Source: Actinomycetota bacterium
Lineage (GTDB): Bacteria > Actinomycetota > Actinomycetes > Nanopelagicales > Nanopelagicaceae
Direction: 5' to 3'
NCBI GenBank assembly: GCA_026392695.1
Contig: JAPLBP010000074.1
Span: forward strand, 1-37,171
DNA: 37,171 nt
Below, piece by piece: positions 1-8,967 of the stretch. A program made the position numbers and the translations under genes. The notes under the pieces are model-generated. The model had not been told where the DNA came from. It saw only the letters and a program-made list of their open reading frames with translations, and ran no database searches. Each line of letters begins with the position of its first letter. The first letter of the stretch is position 1.

Positions 1-183
1 TGCTAGGTCCGAAGCTGTGGGCCAGCGTTGCATCCATTCGTTCCATTTTGGAAGTACGCGGCTTACTGGTGTTTGTTGCAACATGAATTCGCTGACTAAT
101 ACACCCCAAGGTGTGGAGTTTCGCCACGGTAGGTCTCGTTTATTTATCTCAAACCAAGAGATAACTTCACCCTGAAGGGTCAT
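1..183 (-). CDS. mutY: A/G-specific adenine glycosylase MutY, N-terminal part (runs off the window edge)
   Basis: Reverse-strand translation from ATG at 183: MTLQGEVISWFEINKRDLPWRNSTPWGVLVSEFMLQQTPVSRVLPKWNEWMQRWPTASDLA. This has the MutY/HhH-GPD N-terminal signature (DLPWR...SE.MLQQTPV.RV...W). ATG overlaps the radA TGA (ATGA). Not in the ORF track because it is truncated. Confidence 0.92.
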   Translation of the reverse strand, partial: MTLQGEVISWFEINKRDLPWRNSTPWGVLVSEFMLQQTPVSRVLPKWNEWMQRWPTASDLA

Positions 184-1547
184 TCCCCTGAAATCTTCAC
201 TCGGCTTAGCGCTTGGTCAAGGCGAGAAACTTCAACTATCTCCATCCCTGCGATCTTTGTTTCACTGCCTAATGGAACAAGAGCGCGTTTGAAACCAAGT
301 CGAAAAGCTTCTGCGAGTCGGCGATCAACTCCGCTCACTTTGCGAATCTCACCAGCCAGACCCACTTCACCAATTGCAACAAGGTCAGATGGCAACGCCA
401 GCCCCTTAGCGGCAGACGCAACAGCAAGTGCCAACGCCAGGTCTGCTGCAGGCTCCGTCATCTTCATACCACCGACCGTGGCGGCATAAACATCTCTGCC
501 CGCAATACGAACGTTGGCGCGTAGTTCAAGAACTGCAAGTGTCATGGAAGTTCGGGCACTATCCAAACCACTCGTTACACGACGCGCGTTTCCATAATCG
601 TTATCACGTCCTACGCCGACGAGGGCTTGAATCTCGGCGAGAAGTGGTCGTCGACCTTCAAGAGCTACGGTCACGCAAGTTCCAGGTACGGGCTCGGTGT
701 GGCGTGTTGTGAATAGCCCAGTCGGATCGATCACACTTTCTATTCCGCCGTCGTTGAGATCAAAGCAACCGACTTCGTCGCTTGCACCGAATCTATTCTT
801 TGTCGCGCGGATAAGGCGAAGCCGAGAATGGCGCTCTCCCTCAAATTGCAACACAACATCGACGATATGTTCGAGAAGTCGTGGTCCCGCGATAGAACCG
901 TCTTTAGTTACATGTCCAACGAGTAAAAGAGTGATGTCTCGTTCTTTACAAATTCTTATTAGCGCGGCTGCTACTTCTCGAACTTGCGTGACTCCGCCTG
1001 AAGCACCATCTGCGGCACTGCTACTCATTGTTTGAATGCTGTCGATAATAACTAGATTGGGTTTCACCGTATCGATGTGGGAGATGACTGCACCCAAATC
1101 ATTTTCTGACGCTAGAAAGAGATTCGGATCCAGTGATCCAATTCGTTCGGCTCGCAATCGAACTTGCGAAGCGGATTCTTCTCCACTTATATAAAGGCCC
1201 CTGATTCCACGAGAAGCACTCTTCGCCGCCACACTCAACAAGAGAGTGGATTTTCCTACCCCTGGCTCACCCGCCAAAAGAATTGCTGCTCCCGGGACCA
1301 GCCCGCCTCCTAGAACTCGGTCGAGTTCGGAGACACCCGTTGTGCGAGCCGATGCGCTGGAAAGATCTATTTCACCGATCGGTGAAGCGGCGCGAGTAAC
1401 AGCGCCAGGGACGAGCGATAATCGTTTTGGTGCCGCGATTTCTTCAACGCTTCCCCAAACCTGACATTCGCCACATCGGCCGACCCATTTAGTCGTTGTC
1501 CATCCACATTCGGAACAACGGAACGGATCCTTTTCAGGTTTAGCCAT
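180..1547 (-). CDS. radA: DNA repair protein RadA
   Basis: 455 aa; N-terminal C-x2-C...C-x2-C zinc finger (CSECGWTTTKWVGRCGEC), Walker A GEPGVGKST, RadA KNRFG motif, Lon-like C-terminal domain. Confidence 0.97.
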   Translation of the reverse strand: MAKPEKDPFRCSECGWTTTKWVGRCGECQVWGSVEEIAAPKRLSLVPGAVTRAASPIGEIDLSSASARTTGVSELDRVLGGGLVPGAAILLAGEPGVGKSTLLLSVAAKSASRGIRGLYISGEESASQVRLRAERIGSLDPNLFLASENDLGAVISHIDTVKPNLVIIDSIQTMSSSAADGASGGVTQVREVAAALIRICKERDITLLLVGHVTKDGSIAGPRLLEHIVDVVLQFEGERHSRLRLIRATKNRFGASDEVGCFDLNDGGIESVIDPTGLFTTRHTEPVPGTCVTVALEGRRPLLAEIQALVGVGRDNDYGNARRVTSGLDSARTSMTLAVLELRANVRIAGRDVYAATVGGMKMTEPAADLALALAVASAAKGLALPSDLVAIGEVGLAGEIRKVSGVDRRLAEAFRLGFKRALVPLGSETKIAGMEIVEVSRLDQALSRVKISGE

Positions 1548-1556
1548 GTCGGTAGC

Positions 1557-2366
1557 CTAGAGCGCCGCACCCAAAGTTGCAGGGTGAGTAATGACAAATA
1601 AGGGCAAAGAACGTCGGGTTAACTCACGTACGGCTGCCATTCGGGCATCACAATGGTCGGCCAATACGCGGTAGTTGGCTTCACCCATGAGTGCAATGAG
1701 CTCAGTCTTGTTGGAAATATAAACTGGTTCGGTTCCGACGTGTGCTTCCGTGTTGCTCGTGCAGTACCAATCAAAATCATCACCCCCGTCGCCCCAAGCC
1801 AATCGTTCGTACTCGCCAATGACAGTTATGGAGTACTCGCGCTCTCCAACTTGACGAGTTTCAAAGCTACGTCGGAGGGGGAGTTGCCAACATACATCTG
1901 GTTTTGTTTCTACGAAATGAAGACCTTCTTTTTGAGCTAAGTGGTGCAATACACATCCAAATGAACCAGAGAATCCGGGAGCCTCATATCCCTTTCGGTT
2001 GAGGAAAATACAAGAACCCTCAACGGTTTTTGTTTTCCTGTCACCATCTTCATCAATATCGCTAACGAGTAAATCCTGTCCAAGTGACGCGGGTTGCGCA
2101 GCTCCATGGAACTGCCACATATCTGGTGAAAGCTTTCGAGAAATTTCCAAAACTCGCTTTTCGTCGTCTTCGTCGGAGTACATGGCACCTTCTGTGCAGC
2201 ATCCGTCATTGGGGCGATCAGCGAACACGCCTTTGCAGCCATCGCCATAAATGCAACTCCAAAAAGAAGTGAGCCAGGTGAGATCGCATTTAAAGATTTC
2301 TGCCTCGTCTGTTGGATCAGTGAATTCAATCCAATCGCGCGCGAATCCTGGCTTAATCTCAGACAT
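1557..2366 (-). CDS. Cysteine-rich conserved hypothetical protein, co-directional with radA/mutY
   Basis: 269 aa ORF ending 9 nt before the radA start; many Cys (CDLTWLTSFWSCIYGDGCKG, DGCCTEG, further C residues), suggesting metal binding. No confident family assignment by eye. Confidence 0.75.
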   Translation of the reverse strand: MSEIKPGFARDWIEFTDPTDEAEIFKCDLTWLTSFWSCIYGDGCKGVFADRPNDGCCTEGAMYSDEDDEKRVLEISRKLSPDMWQFHGAAQPASLGQDLLVSDIDEDGDRKTKTVEGSCIFLNRKGYEAPGFSGSFGCVLHHLAQKEGLHFVETKPDVCWQLPLRRSFETRQVGEREYSITVIGEYERLAWGDGGDDFDWYCTSNTEAHVGTEPVYISNKTELIALMGEANYRVLADHCDARMAAVRELTRRSLPLFVITHPATLGAAL

Positions 2367-2421
2367 AGTGGCAGAGCCTACGGGCTATTGGCCGACCACG
2401 CACATCGCGAGCAGGTAACCT

Positions 2422-3237
2422 TTGGACATGAGCGAGACGTTTCCAAAGGCCATTGCCGTAATAGGTGCCGGCATTATGGGAGAGGCATTGATCAGCGCCC
2501 TCATTGCATCAGGCATTAGTCCAAGCTCCATAACAATTTCAGAGAAACGTGAAGAAAGAGGACTACAACTTAATCAGCAATATGGTGTCAGTGTTGCGGA
2601 CTTAGAGTTTAATGTTCGAAGCAGCGATGCGATTTTGCTCGTCGTGAAACCACAGGATATGTCTTCGATGCTTAGTGAAATAAGACCCTTTCTTTCTCAT
2701 GATACTTTGCTGATCTCTTTTGCTGCTGGCAAGAAGATTCAATTTGTGCTCGAACATGTAGGTGAATCGTTTCCAGTAATTCGCGTCATGCCCAATACTC
2801 CCGCCTTGGTAGGCGAGGGCATGGCCGCAATGTCTATTGGCTCTTACGTTTCCAATGAACAGAGAGATTTTGTCCGCGGTTTCCTTCAGGCCACGGGACG
2901 AGTCGTTGAAGTTGAGGAGGGATTGCAGGATGCCGTTACGGCTGTGAGTGGTTCAGGGCCGGCATATTTCTTTGCTTTCGTTGAAGCCATGGTTGCCTCG
3001 GGCGAAGAACTTGGTCTTTCTCAGGACGTGGCTACGGAACTCACTATTCAGACAATCGTCGGAGCAGCGAAATTGCTGGCAGTTTCCAATAAAAGTGCCA
3101 CGGTATTGAGAGAAAATGTAACGAGTCCGAACGGCACAACTGCCGCAGCCCTGCATTCTTTGAAGGAATCTGGACTTGATGAAATAGTAAAGAAAGCAAT
3201 GACTGCCGCACGTGATCGTTCTCAAGAATTGGCTTAA
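2422..3237 (+). CDS. proC: Pyrroline-5-carboxylate reductase
   Basis: 271 aa; N-terminal Rossmann motif IAVIGAGIMGEAL, VKPQ, VIRVMPNTPALVGEG, SGSGPAYFF, C-terminal TSPNGTTAAALHSL. Start may be ATG 2428. Confidence 0.96.
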   Translation: MDMSETFPKAIAVIGAGIMGEALISALIASGISPSSITISEKREERGLQLNQQYGVSVADLEFNVRSSDAILLVVKPQDMSSMLSEIRPFLSHDTLLISFAAGKKIQFVLEHVGESFPVIRVMPNTPALVGEGMAAMSIGSYVSNEQRDFVRGFLQATGRVVEVEEGLQDAVTAVSGSGPAYFFAFVEAMVASGEELGLSQDVATELTIQTIVGAAKLLAVSNKSATVLRENVTSPNGTTAAALHSLKESGLDEIVKKAMTAARDRSQELA

Positions 3238-3247
3238 GTGATTTGAA

Positions 3248-4483
3248 GTGAAGGCACTTAGATCCTTACTGGTGATTGTTCTGATTTCACTGACTATTTC
3301 CCCTGCACTGGCAGCTAGTAAGTTGGTTACTCCAGCGCCCATGACTTTGATCGCAAACATTCTTTCCGAAAAGCAGGTAACCGGCGCGTTAATCAAAGCA
3401 AAAACTATTTTTCTTTTCGGTAATACTCAGACTGATCCAGTAAATACGAACCCGCATGGATTTATTGAAGCGATAGGCGATACTGGCGCTACGTTGTGGT
3501 CTCTTCCACTCCAATCGGGTACAAATGACGTGATTACCTGCGCAACATTTGATGCCAAGGGCCATATATGGGTTGTCGGGACCTCTGGGCCCTTGACTGA
3601 CACCGCTGCGACCACCGCGTCTCAATCACCAACGGTTCTCAATCCAGATTCTGTTGTTCCGAGCCCTGTTTCGCCTTTGCGAAGCGATCTCACAACACTC
3701 GTATTGTGGGAAGTTGATCAAAGTGGAAATGTCATTTCTACATTTAGGTCTGACTTATCTCGTTCAGCCATTGCACGAGGAATTGTCTCTTCGCCCGCTG
3801 GTCTTGCGATTACTGGCGTAGTTGCTACGGTCTCAGGAACAGCGGGATTCTTTCTGCAAACGGATCATTTGGGCACATTTGGAAAGATTCAAATCATAGG
3901 ATCGACAGATACTGAGATTTCTTCGATCGTCGCGACTTCCACAGGATTTCTACTCAGCGGAAGTAGCGTTGAGAAGTTGGCAGGAAAGCCCTTGCTAGGC
4001 ACTCGTGATGCCATTGCAGTTTCTCTGGCAGTTGACGGAGGGAAAATTTCCTCCGTTATTCGAAGTACAAATACATCAACGATCAGAACCTGGAGGGTCG
4101 CAACGCCCTCACTGTTTCTAGGCGGAGACGCCGTGATCTCAGGGAAGATTTCGGCGGTGGTGACGAAATTCTCTTCAAAGATGGTTCCAACGTGGACCAC
4201 TCGTTTTCCCGCTACGGGACCTGCGCATGTTGTAGATGCCTCACCCAATCGCCTCATGGTCTTTGCCTCTGACTCGCCCTTGATTGGTATCGGTGGATGG
4301 AAGCCGACGAAGCCGTCACTTATTGCCATCGGATTTGACGCAAAAGGGCTGATAAAGAGTGCGTTTTCGGCAAAGTCCGTCTCTCAACCGATTGCTATTG
4401 GATATAGCACCGCTCTTGGTCTCGTGGTAGTTGGCCGATCGGGCGAAAAAGGCGTTTCGATTTTTCATGCCCTAACACGCTAA
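3248..4483 (+). CDS. Secreted protein with signal peptide, probable beta-propeller-like repeats
   Basis: 411 aa; N-terminal hydrophobic signal (MKALRSLLVIVLISLTISPALAAS); beta-rich repetitive body. GTG start. Confidence 0.7.
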   Translation: MKALRSLLVIVLISLTISPALAASKLVTPAPMTLIANILSEKQVTGALIKAKTIFLFGNTQTDPVNTNPHGFIEAIGDTGATLWSLPLQSGTNDVITCATFDAKGHIWVVGTSGPLTDTAATTASQSPTVLNPDSVVPSPVSPLRSDLTTLVLWEVDQSGNVISTFRSDLSRSAIARGIVSSPAGLAITGVVATVSGTAGFFLQTDHLGTFGKIQIIGSTDTEISSIVATSTGFLLSGSSVEKLAGKPLLGTRDAIAVSLAVDGGKISSVIRSTNTSTIRTWRVATPSLFLGGDAVISGKISAVVTKFSSKMVPTWTTRFPATGPAHVVDASPNRLMVFASDSPLIGIGGWKPTKPSLIAIGFDAKGLIKSAFSAKSVSQPIAIGYSTALGLVVVGRSGEKGVSIFHALTR

Positions 4484-4493
4484 CCTAACTCCC

Positions 4494-4512
4494 TTAGGGT
4501 CATATGCCCTAA
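4494..4512. repeat. Short inverted repeat TTAGGG-N7-CCCTAA; ATGCCCTAAC also occurs at 4467-4476 and 4504-4513
   Basis: Read directly: atgccctaacacgctaacctaactcccttagggtcatatgccctaacc. No T-tract, so not a canonical intrinsic terminator. Confidence 0.5.
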
Positions 4513-4557
4513 CCAGTAAGTGAGTAAATAAGATCAGGCATAAGGAGATCGTGGCGT

Positions 4558-4656
4558 ATGGGTTCAGTAATCAAGAAGCGACGCAAGCGGATGGCTAAGA
4601 AGAAGCATAAGAAGCTTCTAAAAAAGACCCGAATCCAGCGTCGTAACGCCAAGTAA
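4558..4656 (+). CDS. Small 30S ribosomal protein bS22 / AURKAIN-type protein (32 aa)
   Basis: ATG at 4558 translates to [32 protein letters not shown], matching the highly basic actinobacterial bS22 family; preceded by AAGGAG. Below the ORF-track length cutoff. Confidence 0.93.
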   Translation: MGSVIKKRRKRMAKKKHKKLLKKTRIQRRNAK

Positions 4657-4683
4657 TTAATCGGGTAATCAAACCGGTATTTC

Positions 4684-7065
4684 CTAAGGCTTTACCAGAC
4701 TCAACTTTCCGTTCATGGACGTTACAAGGTAGCGAACCTTGTTAAGCATTATCCATTCACTATCGTTACGTTCTGCTTGGCGCACATTCGTCACCAATGT
4801 CAATGTTGGTTTATTCGACGTTGATAGCAACGAAGTTGTGCATAGTCGAGTCTGACAACCAAAGGCCAGGCTGTTGTTATTGACTGTAAGTGGCAAACTG
4901 GGCGCACCAAAACCCTCCGTTGAGATTGAGGCAACGCTTGAACCTTGATCAAGGTTTGTCCATCTGATCTGTGTGGGACTTGATAAGGAAACTCCACTCG
5001 ATGTGAGCCACATTGCGATAACGCCACTAACGGTCTTGCTAAGAGAAACTCCGTATCCTGCGACCGCGATCGCACCACTTGGTCCATCTAGTGTTGTATA
5101 GCTCCATGGAGTCGACGCACCAGTTCGAACTGCCAAACGAACTTCGCCCGAAGTACTTGCGTGTTGTTGATTGATAGCCAAAACCGAGTCATAAATAACG
5201 GAAACCTTTGAGCCAACAGTGACAGCTCGGAGAGCTGTGGCGACATCGCCAGTAGTTCTGTTGTTCTCCTTTGTATCACCGTCAACAATTTCATATCTCC
5301 ATTTGTTGTTGGAACCCTTAAAGGCACCCAACAGAATTCCCTGACTTTCATCGCGATAAAAGACCTGTAGCCCTTCAGCGGTAACTGCGCAGGCGTTGCT
5401 AACGCTGACGTCACCCGCAGTGCGAACTCGATCTGCTACGTCATAGGACAGGACAGTCGGTCCGTTGCCGTCAACAATCTCGTAGCTAAATTTCACCGCG
5501 TTATATGACGCGTGTCGCAAATCCTTATCGACAGTATCAGTGTAAAAAATCTGAAGAACTTCTTTAGTTCCAGATCCACTTACGCAGACAGATATGGCTC
5601 CAGCAACGTTATGCGAAGTGCGACCTTCCGTCCCACCTCTCCCATCCACGATGAGTTTGCTCCAAGTTTTTCCATTCCAAAGCGCGACCCTTAGATCACC
5701 CCGTTTTTTATCCGTGTAAACGATCGCGGGCTGACCTCTAAATTGAGTCGTTGCCAAGTGCAATCCATCTGAAGTGGCATCCAGCGGGCTTACTTTCCAC
5801 GACGGTTGAGGGATTATTGTGTTTGTTAAAACAGAATTTGATGCACCTAACATATTTAGTGCAGTGATTCCGAAGGAGTATGAAACACCGTTTTTCAATC
5901 CGGTGATTGCAACTGGACTGGATGTAGCAGAGATTGATTCGCCCGTTGTTGTATTGGTGATTGAATAAGAGGTAATTTGAGCTGTTCGTGCGTTTGCAGG
6001 CAAGTCGAAGGTAACGAGCGCCGACCTATCTCCAACAAGTGCGCTCGCATTTCGAGGAGCTTGCGGGATCGTGCTCGACAACCCAATCGGAGGCTTAGTA
6101 CGCAGATCTGCCAACATTGCAACGGCCAGCGGTCCTGGTCCTTGAAAGACTTCACCAGCGTCCAAATTAGGTGTCATTACTGCATCTAATCCACTTGATG
6201 AAAAAGTGGATTCGTCCAAGTGGCTTACAGAAGAACCAGCTTCGTATCGACTGGGAGTAAACAACTTCGGCTTAACTCCACCATTGGCGGCAACCCCAAG
6301 TGGACCAGTCCAAACTAAATTGTTTGTGAGTGCTACTCCGAGATCAATGGATGGAGATGGAAGGTCTGAAAGTCGACGACCGTCGGGTGTCTGAGTAAAA
6401 GCATCGAAGGGTGTTGGTTGTTCGAGAATTCCATATTTATAAAAATTGTCATAGCTATCAGTTGAAAGAAATCCTAAGCCGTGCCCGAGTTCATGAATGA
6501 AAACTGATGTTAAATCGTATTCGCTTGTGGTCGGCAAATGATCGTTTCGCTGATCCCAGTTCGCGGCTGAGTTCGCTTGAATAATTATTTCGGGATTTCG
6601 CTTATCTAGGTCAGTGCCCGAGATCGCATTTGCCAAAGCGGATGGGTACCAAAGAACTGGATCGGGGGTATTTACAAAATTAGAAAAATAATTACCGGGT
6701 CGTGCACTGCCTAGAACTCCCGGTGAGGATGATCGTGCCCATGTAGCGTCGACTGTAATTGGAACCGTTGATGCGAAATTGGCAGACCAGATATCAATTG
6801 CTGCCTGTACATCTGCTTTGGCCCAGTCCGGAAAGTTTGTGTAAGTTACGACGAAGTTGCTCTGCTTCTCCAGATGCGCGGCGGTTGATGTGGTTGAAAC
6901 CACGTTTTTTGTCGCAGGTCCGGCAAAGGTGTATCCCCATGTAGTCGAGGGGCGTTCAAGTGTGAGTGAAAGCGCGTTGGCATGGGGTGTCGAGAGAAGA
7001 CCCGCGACGAGTCCAACTAGAGCAAGGCCACGGAGGAGACGAGGAAATCTGGGGGACGCGTACAT
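4684..7065 (-). CDS. Secreted zinc metalloprotease-like protein with Fn3 domain and C-terminal repeats
   Basis: The ORF track starts at TTG 7101, but ATG 7065 gives a signal peptide MYASPRFPRLLRGLALVGLVAGLLSTPHANA. Contains HELGHGLGF, downstream SSVSHLDE and VMTP, Fn3-like segment (PRNASALVGDRSALVTFDLP...ITSYSITN), and repeats around 'YEIVDG...TGDV'. Confidence 0.82.
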   Translation of the reverse strand: MYASPRFPRLLRGLALVGLVAGLLSTPHANALSLTLERPSTTWGYTFAGPATKNVVSTTSTAAHLEKQSNFVVTYTNFPDWAKADVQAAIDIWSANFASTVPITVDATWARSSSPGVLGSARPGNYFSNFVNTPDPVLWYPSALANAISGTDLDKRNPEIIIQANSAANWDQRNDHLPTTSEYDLTSVFIHELGHGLGFLSTDSYDNFYKYGILEQPTPFDAFTQTPDGRRLSDLPSPSIDLGVALTNNLVWTGPLGVAANGGVKPKLFTPSRYEAGSSVSHLDESTFSSSGLDAVMTPNLDAGEVFQGPGPLAVAMLADLRTKPPIGLSSTIPQAPRNASALVGDRSALVTFDLPANARTAQITSYSITNTTTGESISATSSPVAITGLKNGVSYSFGITALNMLGASNSVLTNTIIPQPSWKVSPLDATSDGLHLATTQFRGQPAIVYTDKKRGDLRVALWNGKTWSKLIVDGRGGTEGRTSHNVAGAISVCVSGSGTKEVLQIFYTDTVDKDLRHASYNAVKFSYEIVDGNGPTVLSYDVADRVRTAGDVSVSNACAVTAEGLQVFYRDESQGILLGAFKGSNNKWRYEIVDGDTKENNRTTGDVATALRAVTVGSKVSVIYDSVLAINQQHASTSGEVRLAVRTGASTPWSYTTLDGPSGAIAVAGYGVSLSKTVSGVIAMWLTSSGVSLSSPTQIRWTNLDQGSSVASISTEGFGAPSLPLTVNNNSLAFGCQTRLCTTSLLSTSNKPTLTLVTNVRQAERNDSEWIMLNKVRYLVTSMNGKLSLVKP

Positions 7066-7100
7066 ATTGGGAAACCGTATCAGGGTGAGATGATGCTCCA

Positions 7101-7355
7101 ATGCGTCCCGTAGTCACAGTTTTCGGTCGAAATGGATGTCATCTCTGTGAAGTTGCGGAGGAAACACTTAAAGGGCTTCAAGACGAATTGGATTTTGATA
7201 TAGAAAAACGCTCTATTGAAGGCGATGCTGCCCTAGAAGCGAAATATGGAGAGCAAATACCAGTTATTTTGATAGATGGAGAGCATCACGATTTTTGGCG
7301 GGTAAACCCAGATCGCTTCAGAGCTTCCCTTGCGAAACATCGTCAGCGTCAATAA
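7101..7355 (+). CDS. Glutaredoxin-like (DUF836) thiol-disulfide protein
   Basis: 84 aa; VTVFGRNGCHLCEVAEETL (CxxC) and IPVILIDGEHHDFWRV. Confidence 0.9.
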   Translation: MRPVVTVFGRNGCHLCEVAEETLKGLQDELDFDIEKRSIEGDAALEAKYGEQIPVILIDGEHHDFWRVNPDRFRASLAKHRQRQ

Positions 7356-8967
7356 TTCGGTACGAATAACCCTGCTCGGCAAGGAAACGTTGGCGATTTT
7401 GGGCAAAATCCTGATCGATGGTGTCGCGGGATACAACTGAGTAAAAACGTGCGGTACGGCCATCTGATTTAGGTCGAAGAATACGACCGAGTCGTTGAGC
7501 TTCTTCCTGGCGTGATCCAAATGCTCCCGAAACTTGAATTGCAATCGTCGCTTCGGGGAGATCGATTGAAAAGTTTGCAACTTTGGAAACCACTAGACAT
7601 TTCACTTCTCCGCTGCGAAAAAGCTTGAAGAGTCGTTCGCGCTCTTTTATTGGGGTGTCGCCCTTGATTAACGGAACTCCTAAAACTTCGGCGAGTTCAT
7701 CGAGTTGATCTATGTATTGCCCGATTACTAAAACTTGATCTTGAGAGTGAATCTTTGTAAGAGTTTCAACCACTTTTCTTTTTGTTGCTGTGGTTGCACA
7801 GAGGCGATATCTATTTTCAGGTTCAGCCGTGGCATATGTCATGCGCTCTGCCTCGGTAAGAGTGACACGCACTTCGATGCATTCGGCAGGAGCGATATAA
7901 CCCTGCGCTTCTATCTCTTTCCAAGGAACGTCATAACGCTTGGGCCCTATCAAAGAAAAAACTTCACCCTCTAGCCCATCTTCGCGCACAAGCGTGGCCG
8001 TTAATCCAAGACGTCGACGCGATTGAATATCTGCGGTGAAGCGAAAAATAGGGGCTGGAAGAAGATGAACTTCGTCGTAAATGATCAAGCCCCAGTCGTG
8101 AGTGTCAAAGAGATCCAAATGTGAGTACACGCCATTCTTCTTCTTCGTCATGACCTGATAGGTCGCAATTGTTACTGCGCGAATCTCTTTCTTGGAACCA
8201 GAGTATTCGCCAATTTCATCTTCATGAAGAGTTGTGCGAAGAAGTAGTTCCTCTCGCCATTGTCGTGCGGCAATGGTGTTAGTAACAAGAATCAATGTCG
8301 TCGCCTTAGCGTGAGCCATGGCTGCTGCACCGACAATCGTTTTACCAGCTCCACATGGCAGTACTACAACCCCAGAACCTCCGTGCCAAAAACCTTCTGC
8401 GGCCAACGTTTGATATGGGCGAATGTTCCATCCATTTTGAACGAGTTCGATCTCATGATGTTGTCCGTCTACATATCCAGCAAAATCCTCGGCTGGCCAC
8501 CCCAATCTAAGTAACGCTTGCTTGATCGCACCCCGTTGGCTGGGATGAACGACGATAGTTTCGGCGTCAAGGCGTAAGCCCAAAAGTGGGGCAATTTTCT
8601 TAGCCCGGATGACTTCTTCGAGGACAGCAGTGTCGGTGGTGATAAGTATCAAGCCGTGAACTGGGTCTGCTTCCAACCGAAGGCGCCCGTATCGAGACAT
8701 AGTTTCTGCGATGTCAACCAAAATCGAATGTGGGACTGCGTATCTCGAATACTTTAATAGCGTATCGATAACTTGTTCCGCGTCATGTCCTGCGGCACGC
8801 GCGTTCCAGAGCCCGAGGGAGGTGAGGCGATAAGTGTGGATGTGCTCAGGAGAGCGTTCAAGCTCGGCAAATGGAGCGATCGCGCGTCGACACTCGGTGC
8901 TAAGAGGATGGTCTATGTCTAGCAAAAGAGTTTTATCACTCTGAACGATCAGTGGACCGTCAGTCAT
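7318..8967 (-). CDS. XPB/ERCC3-type DNA helicase
   Basis: 549 aa; motif I PCGAGKT, DEVH box, motif III LTAT, C-terminal QRLGRILRPK; bacterial XPB domain order (cf. mycobacterial Rv0861c). Confidence 0.94.
   Translation of the reverse strand: MTDGPLIVQSDKTLLLDIDHPLSTECRRAIAPFAELERSPEHIHTYRLTSLGLWNARAAGHDAEQVIDTLLKYSRYAVPHSILVDIAETMSRYGRLRLEADPVHGLILITTDTAVLEEVIRAKKIAPLLGLRLDAETIVVHPSQRGAIKQALLRLGWPAEDFAGYVDGQHHEIELVQNGWNIRPYQTLAAEGFWHGGSGVVVLPCGAGKTIVGAAAMAHAKATTLILVTNTIAARQWREELLLRTTLHEDEIGEYSGSKKEIRAVTIATYQVMTKKKNGVYSHLDLFDTHDWGLIIYDEVHLLPAPIFRFTADIQSRRRLGLTATLVREDGLEGEVFSLIGPKRYDVPWKEIEAQGYIAPAECIEVRVTLTEAERMTYATAEPENRYRLCATTATKRKVVETLTKIHSQDQVLVIGQYIDQLDELAEVLGVPLIKGDTPIKERERLFKLFRSGEVKCLVVSKVANFSIDLPEATIAIQVSGAFGSRQEEAQRLGRILRPKSDGRTARFYSVVSRDTIDQDFAQNRQRFLAEQGYSYRIIDADDVSQGKL

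Noticed and set aside
7065-7101. Start-to-start overlap of the metalloprotease and glutaredoxin genes at 7101
   Set aside because: It depends on the TTG 7101 start; ATG 7065 directly precedes a proper signal peptide and is the better start.
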